Source: Polyangiaceae bacterium (GTDB lineage: Bacteria; Myxococcota_A; Polyangia; Polyangiales; Polyangiaceae). Taken from it: DNA of 64,000 nt. A model generated the notes under the pieces. The model worked only from the letters and a program-made list of their open reading frames with translations, ran no database searches and was not told where the DNA came from. Below, in pieces: positions 17,582 to 25,745 of this stretch. The position numbers and the translations under genes are program-made. Where the stretch lies: NCBI GenBank assembly GCA_019637295.1, contig JAHBVX010000008.1, positions 186,001 to 250,000 on the forward strand, given 5' to 3'. Each line of letters begins with the position of its first letter. The first letter of the stretch is position 1.

Positions 17582-18289
17582 ATGATGATTCGACGCATTA
17601 CGGCACTTTCTTTCGGCGCGGTTCTCGCGCTCTCGGCCGGCAGCGCCTTCGCGGATGACCACGAGGGTGGCGGCGAAGAGGCGGGTGGCGAGGAGAGCAG
17701 CGGGGCTGCGGCGGCTTCCACGTCAGGTGAGGCTTCAGCAAGCGTGGAAGGCCTCCCCGACAGCAAGGGAGACTTCGGCAAGTCCGGCCAAATCGCCATC
17801 TCCAGCGACTTCGAGCTCAGCCTCGAGAGCCGCAGCTCCAAGCCACCCCAGGGTGACGCGGGCGACTCGCGTTTGACCATCGCCATCGCGCCCGCCCTCG
17901 ACTACTTCGTCACCGACGGCGTGTCGGTCGGCGGCCAGATCGCGTTCTGGAGGGCCTCTCAGGGCGACGACAGCATGCAGATGATCGGGATCGGTCCGCG
18001 GGTGGGCTACAATCTCGGCCTGACCGAGACCATCTCCCTGTGGCCCAAGGTGGGCGTTCGCTACGCGATGCTCTCGACCAAGGCGGACGTTGGTGGCACG
18101 ACCGTGGAGTCCGACGGAAGCAAGCTGACACTGCAGGCCCACGTGCCGCTCCTGATCCACCCGGCCAAGCACTTCTTCATCGGCATCGGCCCAACCTTCG
18201 AGATGGACCTGATGAGCAAGGTCGAGGACAACGACGGCAACAAGGACACCGCGTTCGGTCTAGCCAGCGTGGTTGGCGGCTGGTTCTGA
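17582..18289 (+). CDS. outer-membrane beta-barrel protein
   Basis: A 235-residue protein with a Sec signal peptide (positive 'MMIRR', hydrophobic core, cleavage after 'GSAFA'). The mature N-terminus is an acidic Gly/Glu/Ser stretch. From residue 70 onward it alternates hydrophobic and polar residues in about eight strands ('LTIAIAPALDYFVTDGVSVG', 'IGPRVGYNLGLTETISLWPK', 'FFIGIGPTFEMDL') and ends in an aromatic residue ('VVGGWF'). This is the OmpW/OprF-like barrel pattern. An AGGAG ribosome site lies 7 bases before the ATG. It is followed by a strong intrinsic terminator, so it is probably a single-gene, well-expressed unit. Confidence 0.85.
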   Translation: MMIRRITALSFGAVLALSAGSAFADDHEGGGEEAGGEESSGAAAASTSGEASASVEGLPDSKGDFGKSGQIAISSDFELSLESRSSKPPQGDAGDSRLTIAIAPALDYFVTDGVSVGGQIAFWRASQGDDSMQMIGIGPRVGYNLGLTETISLWPKVGVRYAMLSTKADVGGTTVESDGSKLTLQAHVPLLIHPAKHFFIGIGPTFEMDLMSKVEDNDGNKDTAFGLASVVGGWF

Positions 18290-18313
18290 GTCCCTGACGC
18301 CAGCGACGAAGAG

Positions 18314-18348
18314 AGCGCTACCCCGCCGGTCGGGGTGGCGCTTTCTTT
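18314..18348 (+). terminator. rho-independent terminator
   Basis: A 12-bp stem (AGCGCTACCCCG / CGGGGTGGCGCT, one G-T pair) with a CCGGT loop is followed by a T-rich tail (TTCTTT), 25 bases after the beta-barrel stop. This is the best intrinsic terminator in the window. Confidence 0.88.
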
Positions 18349-18383
18349 GCGTTTGTGGGCGCCGGTCGCGTACACCCGAGGTG

Positions 18384-19730
18384 ATGCGCGCGCTCGTCGT
18401 CGCCCTGCTCGCCTGCGCCTGCACGCGCAGCGATCCGCCGGGGCCCGGCACCCGCGCCCCCGAGCGACCGGCCTCCGCCAGCGCCATGGCGCCCAACCCG
18501 CCCAAGGTCGCGACGCCCGAGCCGAGTCTGCCGGCGCAGCCCGCTGCGCCCGAGGACGCGCGGGTGGTGTATCCGTTCGAGCGCGTCCACTCGCCCATCG
18601 GGTCCGTCGTGCTGCGCTCGCTGCGCGAGATCGCAGCCCGGGAGCCGAAGCTGCGCGCCGACGCGTTCCTCAAGGTCGGCGACTCGATCACGTTCAGCGA
18701 CGACTCGCTGCACTGCTTCGGTCGGCGCGAGCCGGAGCTCGGCGCACACGGCGACCTCGCCGAGACCCTCGCGCGCTTCCGCGGCGAGGGAAGACGGCAG
18801 CCCTTCACGCGGCAGAGCCACGCCGCCAAGATCGGCTGGAGCGCGTGGCAAGCACTGAGCGGCAACCCCTCACCGGTCGACCGCGAGCTGCGCGACACCC
18901 GCGCGCGCTTCGCTCTCGTCCAGTACGGCACCAACGATCTGGAGATCGGCTCGGCTCACTACTTCGCGGACAGCCTCTGGAACATCGTCGATCACCTCAC
19001 GGCCAAGGGCGTGATCCCGGTGCTGTTCACCATCCCCGGCCGCGGAGATCGCAAGGACCGCGACGTCTGGGTGCCGCGCTACAACGCGCTGGTGCGCGGC
19101 ATCGCGCAGTCCGCGCAGGTGCCGCTGGTGGACTACCACCTCGCGCTGTCGTCGCTGTCGGGGCGCGGTCTCGGTCGCGACGGCATCCACCCGACGACCT
19201 ACCTCGGCCCGCGGGGACGTGACGGCTGCGCCCTCAGCGAGGAGGGCTTGCGCCACGGCTACAACACGCGCAATCGCCTGGTGCTGGAGGCGTTGTCGCG
19301 ACTCGGTCGCGCCCTGGAGACGGGCCAACCCCTCGACGACGACGAGCCCACGCGCAGCGGCGCGGGCACGTTCTCCGAGCCCCTCTCGATCGACGCGCTC
19401 CCCTACGCCGACGTGCTCGCGCACGACGCCGCCGAGCCGCGGGACGATCGCTACGCGTGCGCCGGAGCGCGTCCGGCTCCAGGCCCGGAGCGGGTCTATC
19501 GCTTCCGCCTGAGGGAGGCGACGACGGTGCGCATTCAGGGCTACGACCGGGGCGGACAGGTGGACCTGCACCTGCTCTCGAACCCGTCCCCGGAGGCGTG
19601 CGTGCGCAGCGCCGAGCGCGTGATCACCTCGCGCCTGCCGCCCGGGACCTACTTCGTCGTGGCCGACGAGGTGTCGCGCGAGAAGAAGCTCGTCCCGCCG
19701 CGCTCCTTGGTCGTGATCCAGGCGGAGTGA
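18384..19730 (+). CDS. SGNH/GDSL-type hydrolase lipoprotein
   Basis: A 448-residue protein with a very short lipoprotein signal ('VVALLACAC'). A Pro/Ala linker leads to an SGNH hydrolase domain: block I 'LKVGDSITFSDD' holds the nucleophile Ser, block III 'VQYGTNDLEIG' holds Asn, and block V 'GRDGIHPTTYLG' holds the Asp/His pair. The final 110 residues are beta-rich ('VYRFRLREATTVRIQGYD'), like a small carbohydrate-binding or pre-peptidase-type domain. It probably removes acyl groups from polysaccharide or lipid at the cell surface. The ATG at 18384 follows an in-frame GTG at 18381. It lies downstream of the terminator and so has its own promoter. Confidence 0.82.
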   Translation: MRALVVALLACACTRSDPPGPGTRAPERPASASAMAPNPPKVATPEPSLPAQPAAPEDARVVYPFERVHSPIGSVVLRSLREIAAREPKLRADAFLKVGDSITFSDDSLHCFGRREPELGAHGDLAETLARFRGEGRRQPFTRQSHAAKIGWSAWQALSGNPSPVDRELRDTRARFALVQYGTNDLEIGSAHYFADSLWNIVDHLTAKGVIPVLFTIPGRGDRKDRDVWVPRYNALVRGIAQSAQVPLVDYHLALSSLSGRGLGRDGIHPTTYLGPRGRDGCALSEEGLRHGYNTRNRLVLEALSRLGRALETGQPLDDDEPTRSGAGTFSEPLSIDALPYADVLAHDAAEPRDDRYACAGARPAPGPERVYRFRLREATTVRIQGYDRGGQVDLHLLSNPSPEACVRSAERVITSRLPPGTYFVVADEVSREKKLVPPRSLVVIQAE

Positions 19731-19736
19731 GCCCGA

Positions 19737-19765
19737 TTGCATAACCGACATAACAAGCATATAAT
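19737..19765 (+). promoter_or_regulatory. sigma-70-type promoter with three 9-bp-spaced CATAAC direct repeats
   Basis: TTGCAT (19737-19742) and TATAAT (19760-19765) are separated by exactly 17 bases. CATAAC at 19740 and 19749 and CATATA at 19758 form direct repeats with 9-base phasing across the promoter. The expected transcription start (19771-19773) coincides with the ATG at 19773, so the antitoxin mRNA would be leaderless. The repeats are a plausible operator for the ribbon-helix-helix antitoxin. Confidence 0.75.
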
Positions 19766-19772
19766 CCCCCCA

Positions 19773-20030
19773 ATGTCCTCCGCGCGCACCAGCCTGATGC
19801 TCGACGACGCGACGCGACGCGCCGCTCGGCAGCTCGCGCGTCACTACGACTGCGGTGTGTCGGAGGCGATCCGGCGGGCCGTGCAGAGCCACCGCGACGC
19901 GGTGGTGGGCGTCAATGCGGAGGAGCGCAAGCGCCGGCGCCAGGTCCTCGAGCGGCTCTTCGTGCTGTTCGACGGTACTGACCCTGAGGCCGAGGTGCGT
20001 CGGCTGAAGACCGAGGACGCCGGCTCTTGA
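19773..20030 (+). CDS. ribbon-helix-helix antitoxin (VapB-like)
   Basis: An 85-residue protein. The N-terminal 45 residues fit an RHH/Arc-MetJ DNA-binding fold: strand 'RTSLMLDDATRRAA', helices around 'QLARHYDCGVSEAIRRAVQSH'. The C-terminal 40 residues are charged ('EERKRRRQVLERLF') and probably wrap around the toxin. The ATG at 19773 lies 7 bases after the -10 box with no ribosome-binding site, consistent with leaderless translation; the longer frame would start inside the -35 box. The PIN toxin gene follows 22 bases downstream. RHH antitoxins normally repress their own promoter. Assignment rests on pairing and fold pattern. Confidence 0.85.
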   Translation: MSSARTSLMLDDATRRAARQLARHYDCGVSEAIRRAVQSHRDAVVGVNAEERKRRRQVLERLFVLFDGTDPEAEVRRLKTEDAGS

Positions 20031-20052
20031 GCCCCTTGGTCGCACTGACGCC

Positions 20053-20442
20053 ATGCGTGTTCACCTCGACACGGACTTCCTCGTGCACGCGCTGGGTCGT
20101 GCTGGTCCCGAACGGCAGCGTCTACTCCAGCTCGCGGACTCGGACGCGTTGGTCGAGATCAGTGCCGTCGCTTGGTACGAGCTCGTCAGAGGTCCGCGCA
20201 CGCCTCAGCAGCTCGCCGTCGCGCGCTCGTTCTTTCCCGAGGACGGCGGCGTCGTGCCGTTCTCGGAGGAGCTGGCGCTCCGAGCGGCGGAGGTCTTTCG
20301 CCTGCTCGGCTCCCCGCGCAAACGAGCCGCTGACATCGCCATCGGCGTGACCGCGAGCGTGATGGGCGCCACGCTCTTGAGCCGCAATCCAAGGGACTTC
20401 AAGGGTATCCCAGCTCTGGAACTCGAAGTGGTGGGTGAGTGA
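20053..20442 (+). CDS. vapC: PIN-domain ribonuclease toxin (VapC-like)
   Basis: A 129-residue PIN-domain protein. The acidic metal-binding residues are all visible: Asp6 in 'HLDTDFL', Glu43 in 'WYELVRG', Asp94 in 'AADIAIGVTA', and the Asn112/Asp115 region in 'SRNPRDFKGI'. VapC toxins cleave tRNA or rRNA and are silenced by the upstream antitoxin. Length and fold order are typical. It lies 22 bases after the RHH antitoxin and probably shares its transcript. The chromosomal module is flanked by ordinary genes with no mobility genes nearby. The target RNA cannot be predicted. Confidence 0.9.
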   Translation: MRVHLDTDFLVHALGRAGPERQRLLQLADSDALVEISAVAWYELVRGPRTPQQLAVARSFFPEDGGVVPFSEELALRAAEVFRLLGSPRKRAADIAIGVTASVMGATLLSRNPRDFKGIPALELEVVGE

Positions 20443-20455
20443 GCCGGCGCTCGGG

Positions 20456-21199
20456 TCACCAATATTTCTCGAACGTGACGTGGCCGGGCTTGCGCACGCG
20501 GTGCCGCACCAGGCCGCGAGCATCGAGCAGGGGCGTCAGATCACGGATCATGTCCGGGTTGCCGCACAGCATCAGGTGACTGGTCGCGGGTGCGAGCTCG
20601 ACGCCCGCTGCGCGCTCGAGCTCGCCGCTGACGAGCGCCGCCGTGATGCGGCCCGCGATGACGCCTGCCTGCGGCGCTTCGCGGCTGACCAACGGTACGT
20701 AGGCGAGCGTGGGCTCATGTTGCGCGACGAGGGTGCGCAGTTCGGCTGCGTAGGCCAGGTGAGCATGCTCGCGCACCGAGTGCACCACGACGATGCGCGT
20801 GAAGCGGTGCCAGGGCTCGTCGGTGCGCAGCATGGAGATGAACGGCGCGAGGCCGGTGCCCGTGGCCACCAGCCACAGGTGCTCGGCGTCCGGCACGTAC
20901 TGCAGCGTGAAGAAGCCGTGCGCCACGCGCTCCAGGCCCACCGCGTCGCCCAGCTTCAGCTCGAACAGGTGCGGCGAGAGCGCGCCTCCGGTCACCCGCG
21001 TCAAGAACAGCTCCGCCGGTGCTCCCGGCGCCGACGCGAGGCTGTACACGCGGCGGACCACCTGTGCGCCCAGGGTGAGCGCGACGTTCACCCACTGCCC
21101 GGCGACGAAGTGGGGCACCTCACCCTCGAAGCGCAGGGTAGCGAGCCCGTCGGCCCAGTCGTGACGCTGGGTGAGCCGCGCGTCGACGTAGCCGCTCAT
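20456..21199 (-). CDS. fpr: ferredoxin--NADP+ reductase
   Basis: A 247-residue flavoprotein of the bacterial Fpr type, moving electrons between NADPH and ferredoxin or flavodoxin. The FAD site is 'RRVYSLASAP', the NADP site 'VATGTGLAPFISML', and 'LMLCGNPDMIRDL' lies near the end. The C-terminus 'KPGHVTFEKYW' is the signature of this group, with the terminal aromatic residue stacking on FAD. The ATG at 21199 overlaps the stop of the upstream gene in an ATGA arrangement, so translation is probably coupled. No ferredoxin gene is adjacent. Confidence 0.93.
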   Translation of the reverse strand: MSGYVDARLTQRHDWADGLATLRFEGEVPHFVAGQWVNVALTLGAQVVRRVYSLASAPGAPAELFLTRVTGGALSPHLFELKLGDAVGLERVAHGFFTLQYVPDAEHLWLVATGTGLAPFISMLRTDEPWHRFTRIVVVHSVREHAHLAYAAELRTLVAQHEPTLAYVPLVSREAPQAGVIAGRITAALVSGELERAAGVELAPATSHLMLCGNPDMIRDLTPLLDARGLVRHRVRKPGHVTFEKYW

Positions 21200-21828
21200 T
21201 CCGGGACTTTGAACCACGAGCGCGAGCTCGTGATCTGATCCCAGGTGTGCTCCGCCTTCTCCGAGCTGACCTTCACGCACTGCACGTGCAAGATGACCCG
21301 CGTGACCTTGCTGGTCATGATCAGGCGCACGCGCCCCTTGGGATCCGACTTCTGGAACACGGCGTCCGTGCCCGGCGTGGGCAGCGGATAGCTCAGCTCG
21401 TTGCCGTCTTCCGAGCGTCGCTGGCCGCCCACGAGCTGCGCGCCGATGAGCTGGTGCTTCTCGTCGCTGGCGCCGGAGGACAGGTCGATCACCTCCGTGC
21501 AGGTCAGCGCCGTGTCCAGGTTGTACACCCGGTTCTTGGTCCAAATTTCGTAGGAGGGCGGCGGGCGACGCGCGTGCGTCGCGAGGTTCTTCACGAAGCG
21601 CAGCTCCACCTCGATGGGCGGTCGATCCGACAGCGCCATGGTGCTGCTGTGCGGCGTGGTGGTGGGCGCGGTGACCTCGGGAGCCGGCTCGCTCTGGGTG
21701 ATCTCCGGCTCCCAGCCCACGGGCGCTGCGCCGACGATCGTGCTCTCGGTGTCGCGCTGCGGGGCCTCGCTCTCGGAGTGGAACATCCGAACGGTCTTGC
21801 CCGGCGTGGGCTTGGGGGGGCCGGTCAT
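21196..21828 (-). CDS. protein of unknown function coupled to fpr
   Basis: A 210-residue soluble-looking protein. The first 70 residues are Pro/Thr/Glu-rich and probably disordered. The rest looks like a beta-rich domain ('PIEVELRFVKNLATHARR', 'YEIWTKNRVYNLD', 'LIMTSKVTRVILHVQCVK') with two Cys. It has no signal peptide, membrane segment or catalytic motif that I recognise. A later ATG at 21786 would trim the disordered start. Its stop overlaps the fpr start by 4 bases (ATGA), which ties its expression to ferredoxin-NADP reductase. Confidence 0.65.
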   Translation of the reverse strand: MTGPPKPTPGKTVRMFHSESEAPQRDTESTIVGAAPVGWEPEITQSEPAPEVTAPTTTPHSSTMALSDRPPIEVELRFVKNLATHARRPPPSYEIWTKNRVYNLDTALTCTEVIDLSSGASDEKHQLIGAQLVGGQRRSEDGNELSYPLPTPGTDAVFQKSDPKGRVRLIMTSKVTRVILHVQCVKVSSEKAEHTWDQITSSRSWFKVPE

Positions 21829-21869
21829 GCCTAGCCGCCCACTCTAGCGGGCTGACGGGACGAGGTCAT

Positions 21870-22748
21870 TCAGAACACGAAGCCGAGCGAAAATCGGCCC
21901 ATGAGGTACACCGGGTGCAAGCCGCCGTTGATGTCGGCCCGGGTGCCCAGGTTGCGCGTGATGGCCAGCTCTTGCACGCCGTCGCAGCCGCTCGTGACGG
22001 CGTCCTGCACGCCGGTCGCGCCCGCGGGAAAGCAGCGTTCCCGCTTGTTGAGCTCCACGCCGAGGCCGATGCCCGCGGAAATGGTGAAGAATCCCCACTT
22101 CGAGTGGGAGCCGAAGAAGCCGTAGAGGTGCCGCTCGGTGTGCGAGACGCTGTCGATCCGCCCAGCCGCGTCGCTGGTCCGGTACTCGTACCCGTAGTTC
22201 GTCAGGATCACCCGCAGCACGTTGCCCTCGAAGGGCTTGCCCTGCAGCCAGAACCCCGCCCCGAAGGACGCGCCCGCCATCGAGCCGATGCCGTTCGAGT
22301 GCTGCGTCAGGTCCTCCGGGAAGCCGCGCAGGTTGAGCAGCGGGGGCTCCTCGTTGACCACGAACACGGGCACCAGCTCGAAGCTGATGAACTCCCACAC
22401 CTCGACCTCGAGCTCGAAGCCCAGTCGGCCCTGCAACAGCCAGTTGAACGGATCGACGCGCACCGAGAAGTCGGGGATCTCGAGGCCCTCGTCCGGCTTG
22501 CGGGGGGGCGGCGGGGGCGGACCGTAGCCCTGCTGTCCGTAGTAGCCACCCTGCTGCTGTCCGTAGCCCTGCTGCCCCGGCGGTGGCTGGCCGTATCCGG
22601 GCGGCGGCGGCTGCTGTCCGTATCCGGGCGGCGGTGGCTGTCCGTAACCGGGAGGTGGCGGTGAGCCGTACTGGGCGGACGCCGACGTGGCCAAGCAAAG
22701 TACGGCGGCGCCGAGCGCGACGCCCAAGGTCGAACGAGCTCCGATCAT
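21870..22748 (-). CDS. outer-membrane protein with PPGYGQ-repeat N-terminus
   Basis: A 292-residue protein with a Sec signal (cleavage after 'SASA'). The mature N-terminus is about 70 residues of Pro/Gly/Tyr/Gln repeats ('PPPPGYGQ', 'GYYGQQGYG'), a flexible low-complexity region. The remaining 200 residues form a probable beta-barrel or beta-sandwich ('FELEVEVWEFISFELVPVFV', 'FGAGFWLQGKPFEGNVL', 'FFTISAGIGLGVELN') ending 'RFSLGFVF', with a terminal Phe as in outer-membrane barrels. Repeats of this type are common in delta-proteobacterial envelope proteins. The ATG at 22748 is chosen because it starts the signal peptide. Confidence 0.78.
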   Translation of the reverse strand: MIGARSTLGVALGAAVLCLATSASAQYGSPPPPGYGQPPPPGYGQQPPPPGYGQPPPGQQGYGQQQGGYYGQQGYGPPPPPPRKPDEGLEIPDFSVRVDPFNWLLQGRLGFELEVEVWEFISFELVPVFVVNEEPPLLNLRGFPEDLTQHSNGIGSMAGASFGAGFWLQGKPFEGNVLRVILTNYGYEYRTSDAAGRIDSVSHTERHLYGFFGSHSKWGFFTISAGIGLGVELNKRERCFPAGATGVQDAVTSGCDGVQELAITRNLGTRADINGGLHPVYLMGRFSLGFVF

Positions 22749-22845
22749 GCGGGGAACCATAGCGCGAAGGGCGCGCGGGCGCACCGGGGGCCCGCTCGGT
22801 GGGCGTGCGGTGGACGATCCCCGGTCGGGCACGTAGGATCGACCC

Positions 22846-23661
22846 ATGCGCAGCGAGGCCCAGGTTCCCCCCAGCAAGCTGGAGGCCCGGCCGCACACCG
22901 CGTTCGATGGCACGCCCTACTTCGACGAGGAGCTCCAGGTGGCGCAGAGCCGAGCCCACAGCATCATGGCGGGTGAGTCGCTCCCCATCTTCTCGGCCAT
23001 CGCCACCGAAGCGGGCCTCGTGTTCATGTCGGACGAGCCCATCTGGTTTCTTCACCCAGAGACGGACGAACAGAAAGCGTTCTACGGCGACTGCGTGTTC
23101 GCGCGTCCCATCGAGACCACGCGCGCGACCGCGCGGGACTTGCTGCTCGTGATGGAGATCGTCAGCACCAACGACCGTCGCAAGGAGCTCAAGGACACGC
23201 GCTTCCAACACCTGCTGAACGAGTACAACGAGGTCCCCGAGTTCGCGCTGGTGTTTCCGGATCTCGACGACCCGCGCGCCCTCACCTGGCATCGGCTCGT
23301 CGACGGGCGCTACGAGGCGCAAGTCGTGGCGCCGGGTGGTCGCGTCACGTCGGAGGTCGTTGCCGGTCTCGAGCTCTTGGTGCTGCCACGAGAGCGCTGG
23401 TCCGACGGCTACAAGCTCGACGTCTACTACCGGGGCGAGCTACGCCCGCGGCTGCTGGGCGAGCGCGCACGCGCGAAGCAGGAGAAAGCGCGAGCGGAGC
23501 AAGAGAAGGCGCGAGCGGAGCAAGAGAAAGCGCGAGCGGAGCAGGAGAAGGCGCGAGCGGAGCAAGAGAAGGCGCGAGCGGAGCAAGAGAAGGCGCGAGC
23601 GGAGCGGCTCGCCCAGCGCCTGCGCGAGCTCGGCGTGGAGCCCGACGACGGCGGAGCCTAG
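22846..23661 (+). CDS. Uma2-family putative endonuclease with coiled-coil tail
   Basis: A 271-residue protein. Residues 1-205 fit the Uma2 (DUF820) group of PD-(D/E)xK nuclease-like proteins: 'FDEELQVAQSRAHS', the core 'DLLLVMEIVSTNDRRKELKDT' region (about residues 98-118) and 'VPEFALVFPDL'. The expected acidic/Lys residues are present in the EIVS...K stretch, though Tyr replaces no obvious partner. Residues 214-255 are five perfect copies of the heptad K-A-R-A-E-Q-E plus one partial, a charged single helix or coiled coil. The family is abundant in large genomes and poorly understood. Its last 4 bases overlap the convergent fbp gene. Confidence 0.75.
   Translation: MRSEAQVPPSKLEARPHTAFDGTPYFDEELQVAQSRAHSIMAGESLPIFSAIATEAGLVFMSDEPIWFLHPETDEQKAFYGDCVFARPIETTRATARDLLLVMEIVSTNDRRKELKDTRFQHLLNEYNEVPEFALVFPDLDDPRALTWHRLVDGRYEAQVVAPGGRVTSEVVAGLELLVLPRERWSDGYKLDVYYRGELRPRLLGERARAKQEKARAEQEKARAEQEKARAEQEKARAEQEKARAEQEKARAERLAQRLRELGVEPDDGGA
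23485..23589 (+). repeat. five 21-bp tandem repeats (coding heptads)
   Basis: Units start at 23485, 23506, 23527, 23548 and 23569, each encoding KARAEQE, with only silent AAA/AAG and CAA/CAG changes; a partial sixth unit follows at 23590. The array extends the Uma2-like protein with a charged helix. Confidence 0.93.
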
Positions 23662-24674
23662 CCCCGCGAGAAGCGCTCGAAGGTAGCCACGTCGGACCTC
23701 GAGCCGATGATCAACGGACAGCGCGAGTGCAGGGTCTGCGGGACCACGTCCAAGACGCGCCCCGTTCCGGTGGACGCGCTGCCGCCGGCCGCCTCGAAGA
23801 TGAAGGCCATCGGACCCGCCTCGTACAGCAGGCGGAGCTTGCCCTCGGGGCTCTTGGTGTCCGCGGGGTAGGCGAAGATGCCGCCTTTGAGCAGCGTGCG
23901 GTGAGCGTCCGCCACGAGGGAGCCGACGTAGCGCTGCGAATAGGGTCGCCCGTCCGCCACGTCGACGCTCTTGACGTGCTCGTTCCACGCGCGCACGCCG
24001 GGCGTCCAGCGGCTGGCGTTGCCCTCGTTGACCGAGTACAGGTTGCCCTTCTGGGGGCAGCGGATGTTCTCGTGCGACAGGAAGAACTCCCCCGCGCCTG
24101 GATCCCAGGTGAACCCGTGCACGCCCTCGCCCGTGGTCATCACGAGCACCGTCGAGGAGCCGTAGATGACGTAACCCGCCGCGGAGAACTCGCGACCAGG
24201 CTTCAGGAAGGACGCGGTGGTGATCGGCCGCGAGTCGGCGCGCAGGATGCCGAAGATGGTCCCGATCGAGATGTCGACGTCGATGTTGCTGGAGCCGTCG
24301 AGGGGGTCGACCGTGACCAAGTAGCCGCCCGTCGCGTGGGGGAACAGCACCGCGTCGTCGAGCTCCTCGCTGGCGATGCCCATGCAGTGTCCGCGCCGCC
24401 GGAGCACTGCGATGAAGGTATCGTTGGAGATGACGTCGAGCTTCTGCACGGACTCTCCCTGGACGTTGGTGTCCCCGGTCCAGCCGAGCACGTCCGCCAG
24501 GCCCGCGCGCCGAACGCGGTTGGCGATCAGCTTGGCGGCGAGTCCGATCTGGTTGAGCAACGAGGTGAAGGCGCCGGTCGCGCCGGGCACCTTGAACATT
24601 CCTTCCAGGATGAAGGTCTCCAGCGTCGCGCCGGCGGCGGAGCTGTCCGGGGGAGTCCAGGAGGTCTGCGTCAT
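23658..24674 (-). CDS. fbp: fructose-1,6-bisphosphatase class I
   Basis: A 338-residue enzyme that hydrolyses fructose 1,6-bisphosphate to fructose 6-phosphate, the committed step of gluconeogenesis. The metal and substrate motif 'VDPLDGSSNIDVDISIG' is intact. 'GIASEELDDAV' holds the metal-binding Glu pair, and 'YGSSTVLVMTTGEGVHGF', 'KGNLYSVNEGN' and 'KGGIFAYPADTKSPEGKLR' are all family blocks. The start is the ATG at 24674. It diverges from fbaB across 146 bases, so both gluconeogenic genes may share a control region. Its 3' end overlaps the Uma2-like gene by 4 bases. Confidence 0.95.
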   Translation of the reverse strand: MTQTSWTPPDSSAAGATLETFILEGMFKVPGATGAFTSLLNQIGLAAKLIANRVRRAGLADVLGWTGDTNVQGESVQKLDVISNDTFIAVLRRRGHCMGIASEELDDAVLFPHATGGYLVTVDPLDGSSNIDVDISIGTIFGILRADSRPITTASFLKPGREFSAAGYVIYGSSTVLVMTTGEGVHGFTWDPGAGEFFLSHENIRCPQKGNLYSVNEGNASRWTPGVRAWNEHVKSVDVADGRPYSQRYVGSLVADAHRTLLKGGIFAYPADTKSPEGKLRLLYEAGPMAFIFEAAGGSASTGTGRVLDVVPQTLHSRCPLIIGSRSDVATFERFSRG

Positions 24675-24820
24675 CGGAGTGAGTCTGCCTTTCGCTGCCG
24701 AGCGGCCCTTGTTGCGAGCGAGCGTATATGGATCTACGGTCGGCGTCCGCACTCAAGCGGCCGAGCCCGCGCACGGCTCGGCGGGGAAGTGCAGCAAACT
24801 TTTCGCGAAAGGGACAAGCC

Positions 24821-25738
24821 ATGGGCCACACGGATCGCGTCAAAGAGATTCTCTCCTGGTACGGCTCGGACAACCCGGGCACCCGAGCCAACATCGCGCG
24901 ACTGCTGAACACCGGCGCACTCGCGGGCACCGGCAAGCTCGTCATCCTGCCAGTAGATCAAGGCTTCGAGCACGGGCCCCTGCGCTCGTTCGCGGTCAAC
25001 CCGGACGCCCACGACCCGGACTACCACTTCCAGCTCGCCATCGACGCGGGCTGCAACGCCTACGCGGCCCCGCTCGGCTTCATCGAGGCGTCCGCTGCCA
25101 AGTTCGCCGGTGAGATCCCGCTCATCCTCAAGCTGAACAACAGCGACTCGCTGAGCAAGGTAGAGCCTTGCTCGGCCATCACCGGCACGGTGGACGACGC
25201 GCTGCGCCTCGGTTGCTGCGCCATCGGTTACACCATCTACCCCGGCTCCGACTTCCGCAACGCCATGTACGAGGACCTGCGCGAGCTGACCGCGGAGGCC
25301 AAGGCCAAGGGCCTGGTGGTGGTGGTTTGGGCTTACCCCCGCGGGAACGGCCTGAGCAAGGACGGCGAGACGGCGGTCGACATCTGCGCCTACGCCGCGC
25401 ACATCTCCGCCGAGCTCGGCGCGCACTTCATCAAGATCAAGCCGCCCACGGCCCACATCGAGCAGGCCGAGAACAAGAAGGCCATCGAGAAGGCCGGCAT
25501 CGACGTGAGCAGCCTGTCCGCGAGGGTGCGCTACTGCGTCAAGGCGGCGTTCAACGGCAAGCGCGTGGTGATCTTCTCCGGCGGCGCCGCCAAGGGCACG
25601 GACGAGGTGCTGCAGGAGATCCGCGAGATCAACGCCGGCGGCGGCTTCGGCTCGATCGTGGGGCGCAACGCGTTCCAGCGGCCGCGCGCCGAGGGGCTCG
25701 CGCTGCTGCACAAGATCATGGACGTGTACAAGAGCTGA
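24821..25738 (+). CDS. fbaB: fructose-bisphosphate aldolase class I (DhnA/FbaB type)
   Basis: A 305-residue Schiff-base aldolase of the archaeal/bacterial DhnA type. It interconverts fructose 1,6-bisphosphate and the triose phosphates. Visible motifs are 'VILPVDQGFEHGPLRSF', 'LILKLNNSDSLS', 'GCCAIGYTIYPGS', and 'GAHFIKIKPPT' with the probable catalytic Lys; the phosphate-binding end includes 'VIFSGGAAKG' and 'SIVGRNAFQRP'. The ATG at 24821 starts the conserved region; the frame upstream shows no homology pattern. It is transcribed divergently from fbp, so the two consecutive gluconeogenic steps are neighbours. Confidence 0.94.
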   Translation: MGHTDRVKEILSWYGSDNPGTRANIARLLNTGALAGTGKLVILPVDQGFEHGPLRSFAVNPDAHDPDYHFQLAIDAGCNAYAAPLGFIEASAAKFAGEIPLILKLNNSDSLSKVEPCSAITGTVDDALRLGCCAIGYTIYPGSDFRNAMYEDLRELTAEAKAKGLVVVVWAYPRGNGLSKDGETAVDICAYAAHISAELGAHFIKIKPPTAHIEQAENKKAIEKAGIDVSSLSARVRYCVKAAFNGKRVVIFSGGAAKGTDEVLQEIREINAGGGFGSIVGRNAFQRPRAEGLALLHKIMDVYKS

Positions 25739-25745
25739 GCGCGCG

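Noticed and set aside
24675-24820. TATATG in the fbp/fbaB gap as a -10 box
   Set aside because: No -35-like sequence occurs at 16-18 bases upstream, so I did not list it as a promoter.
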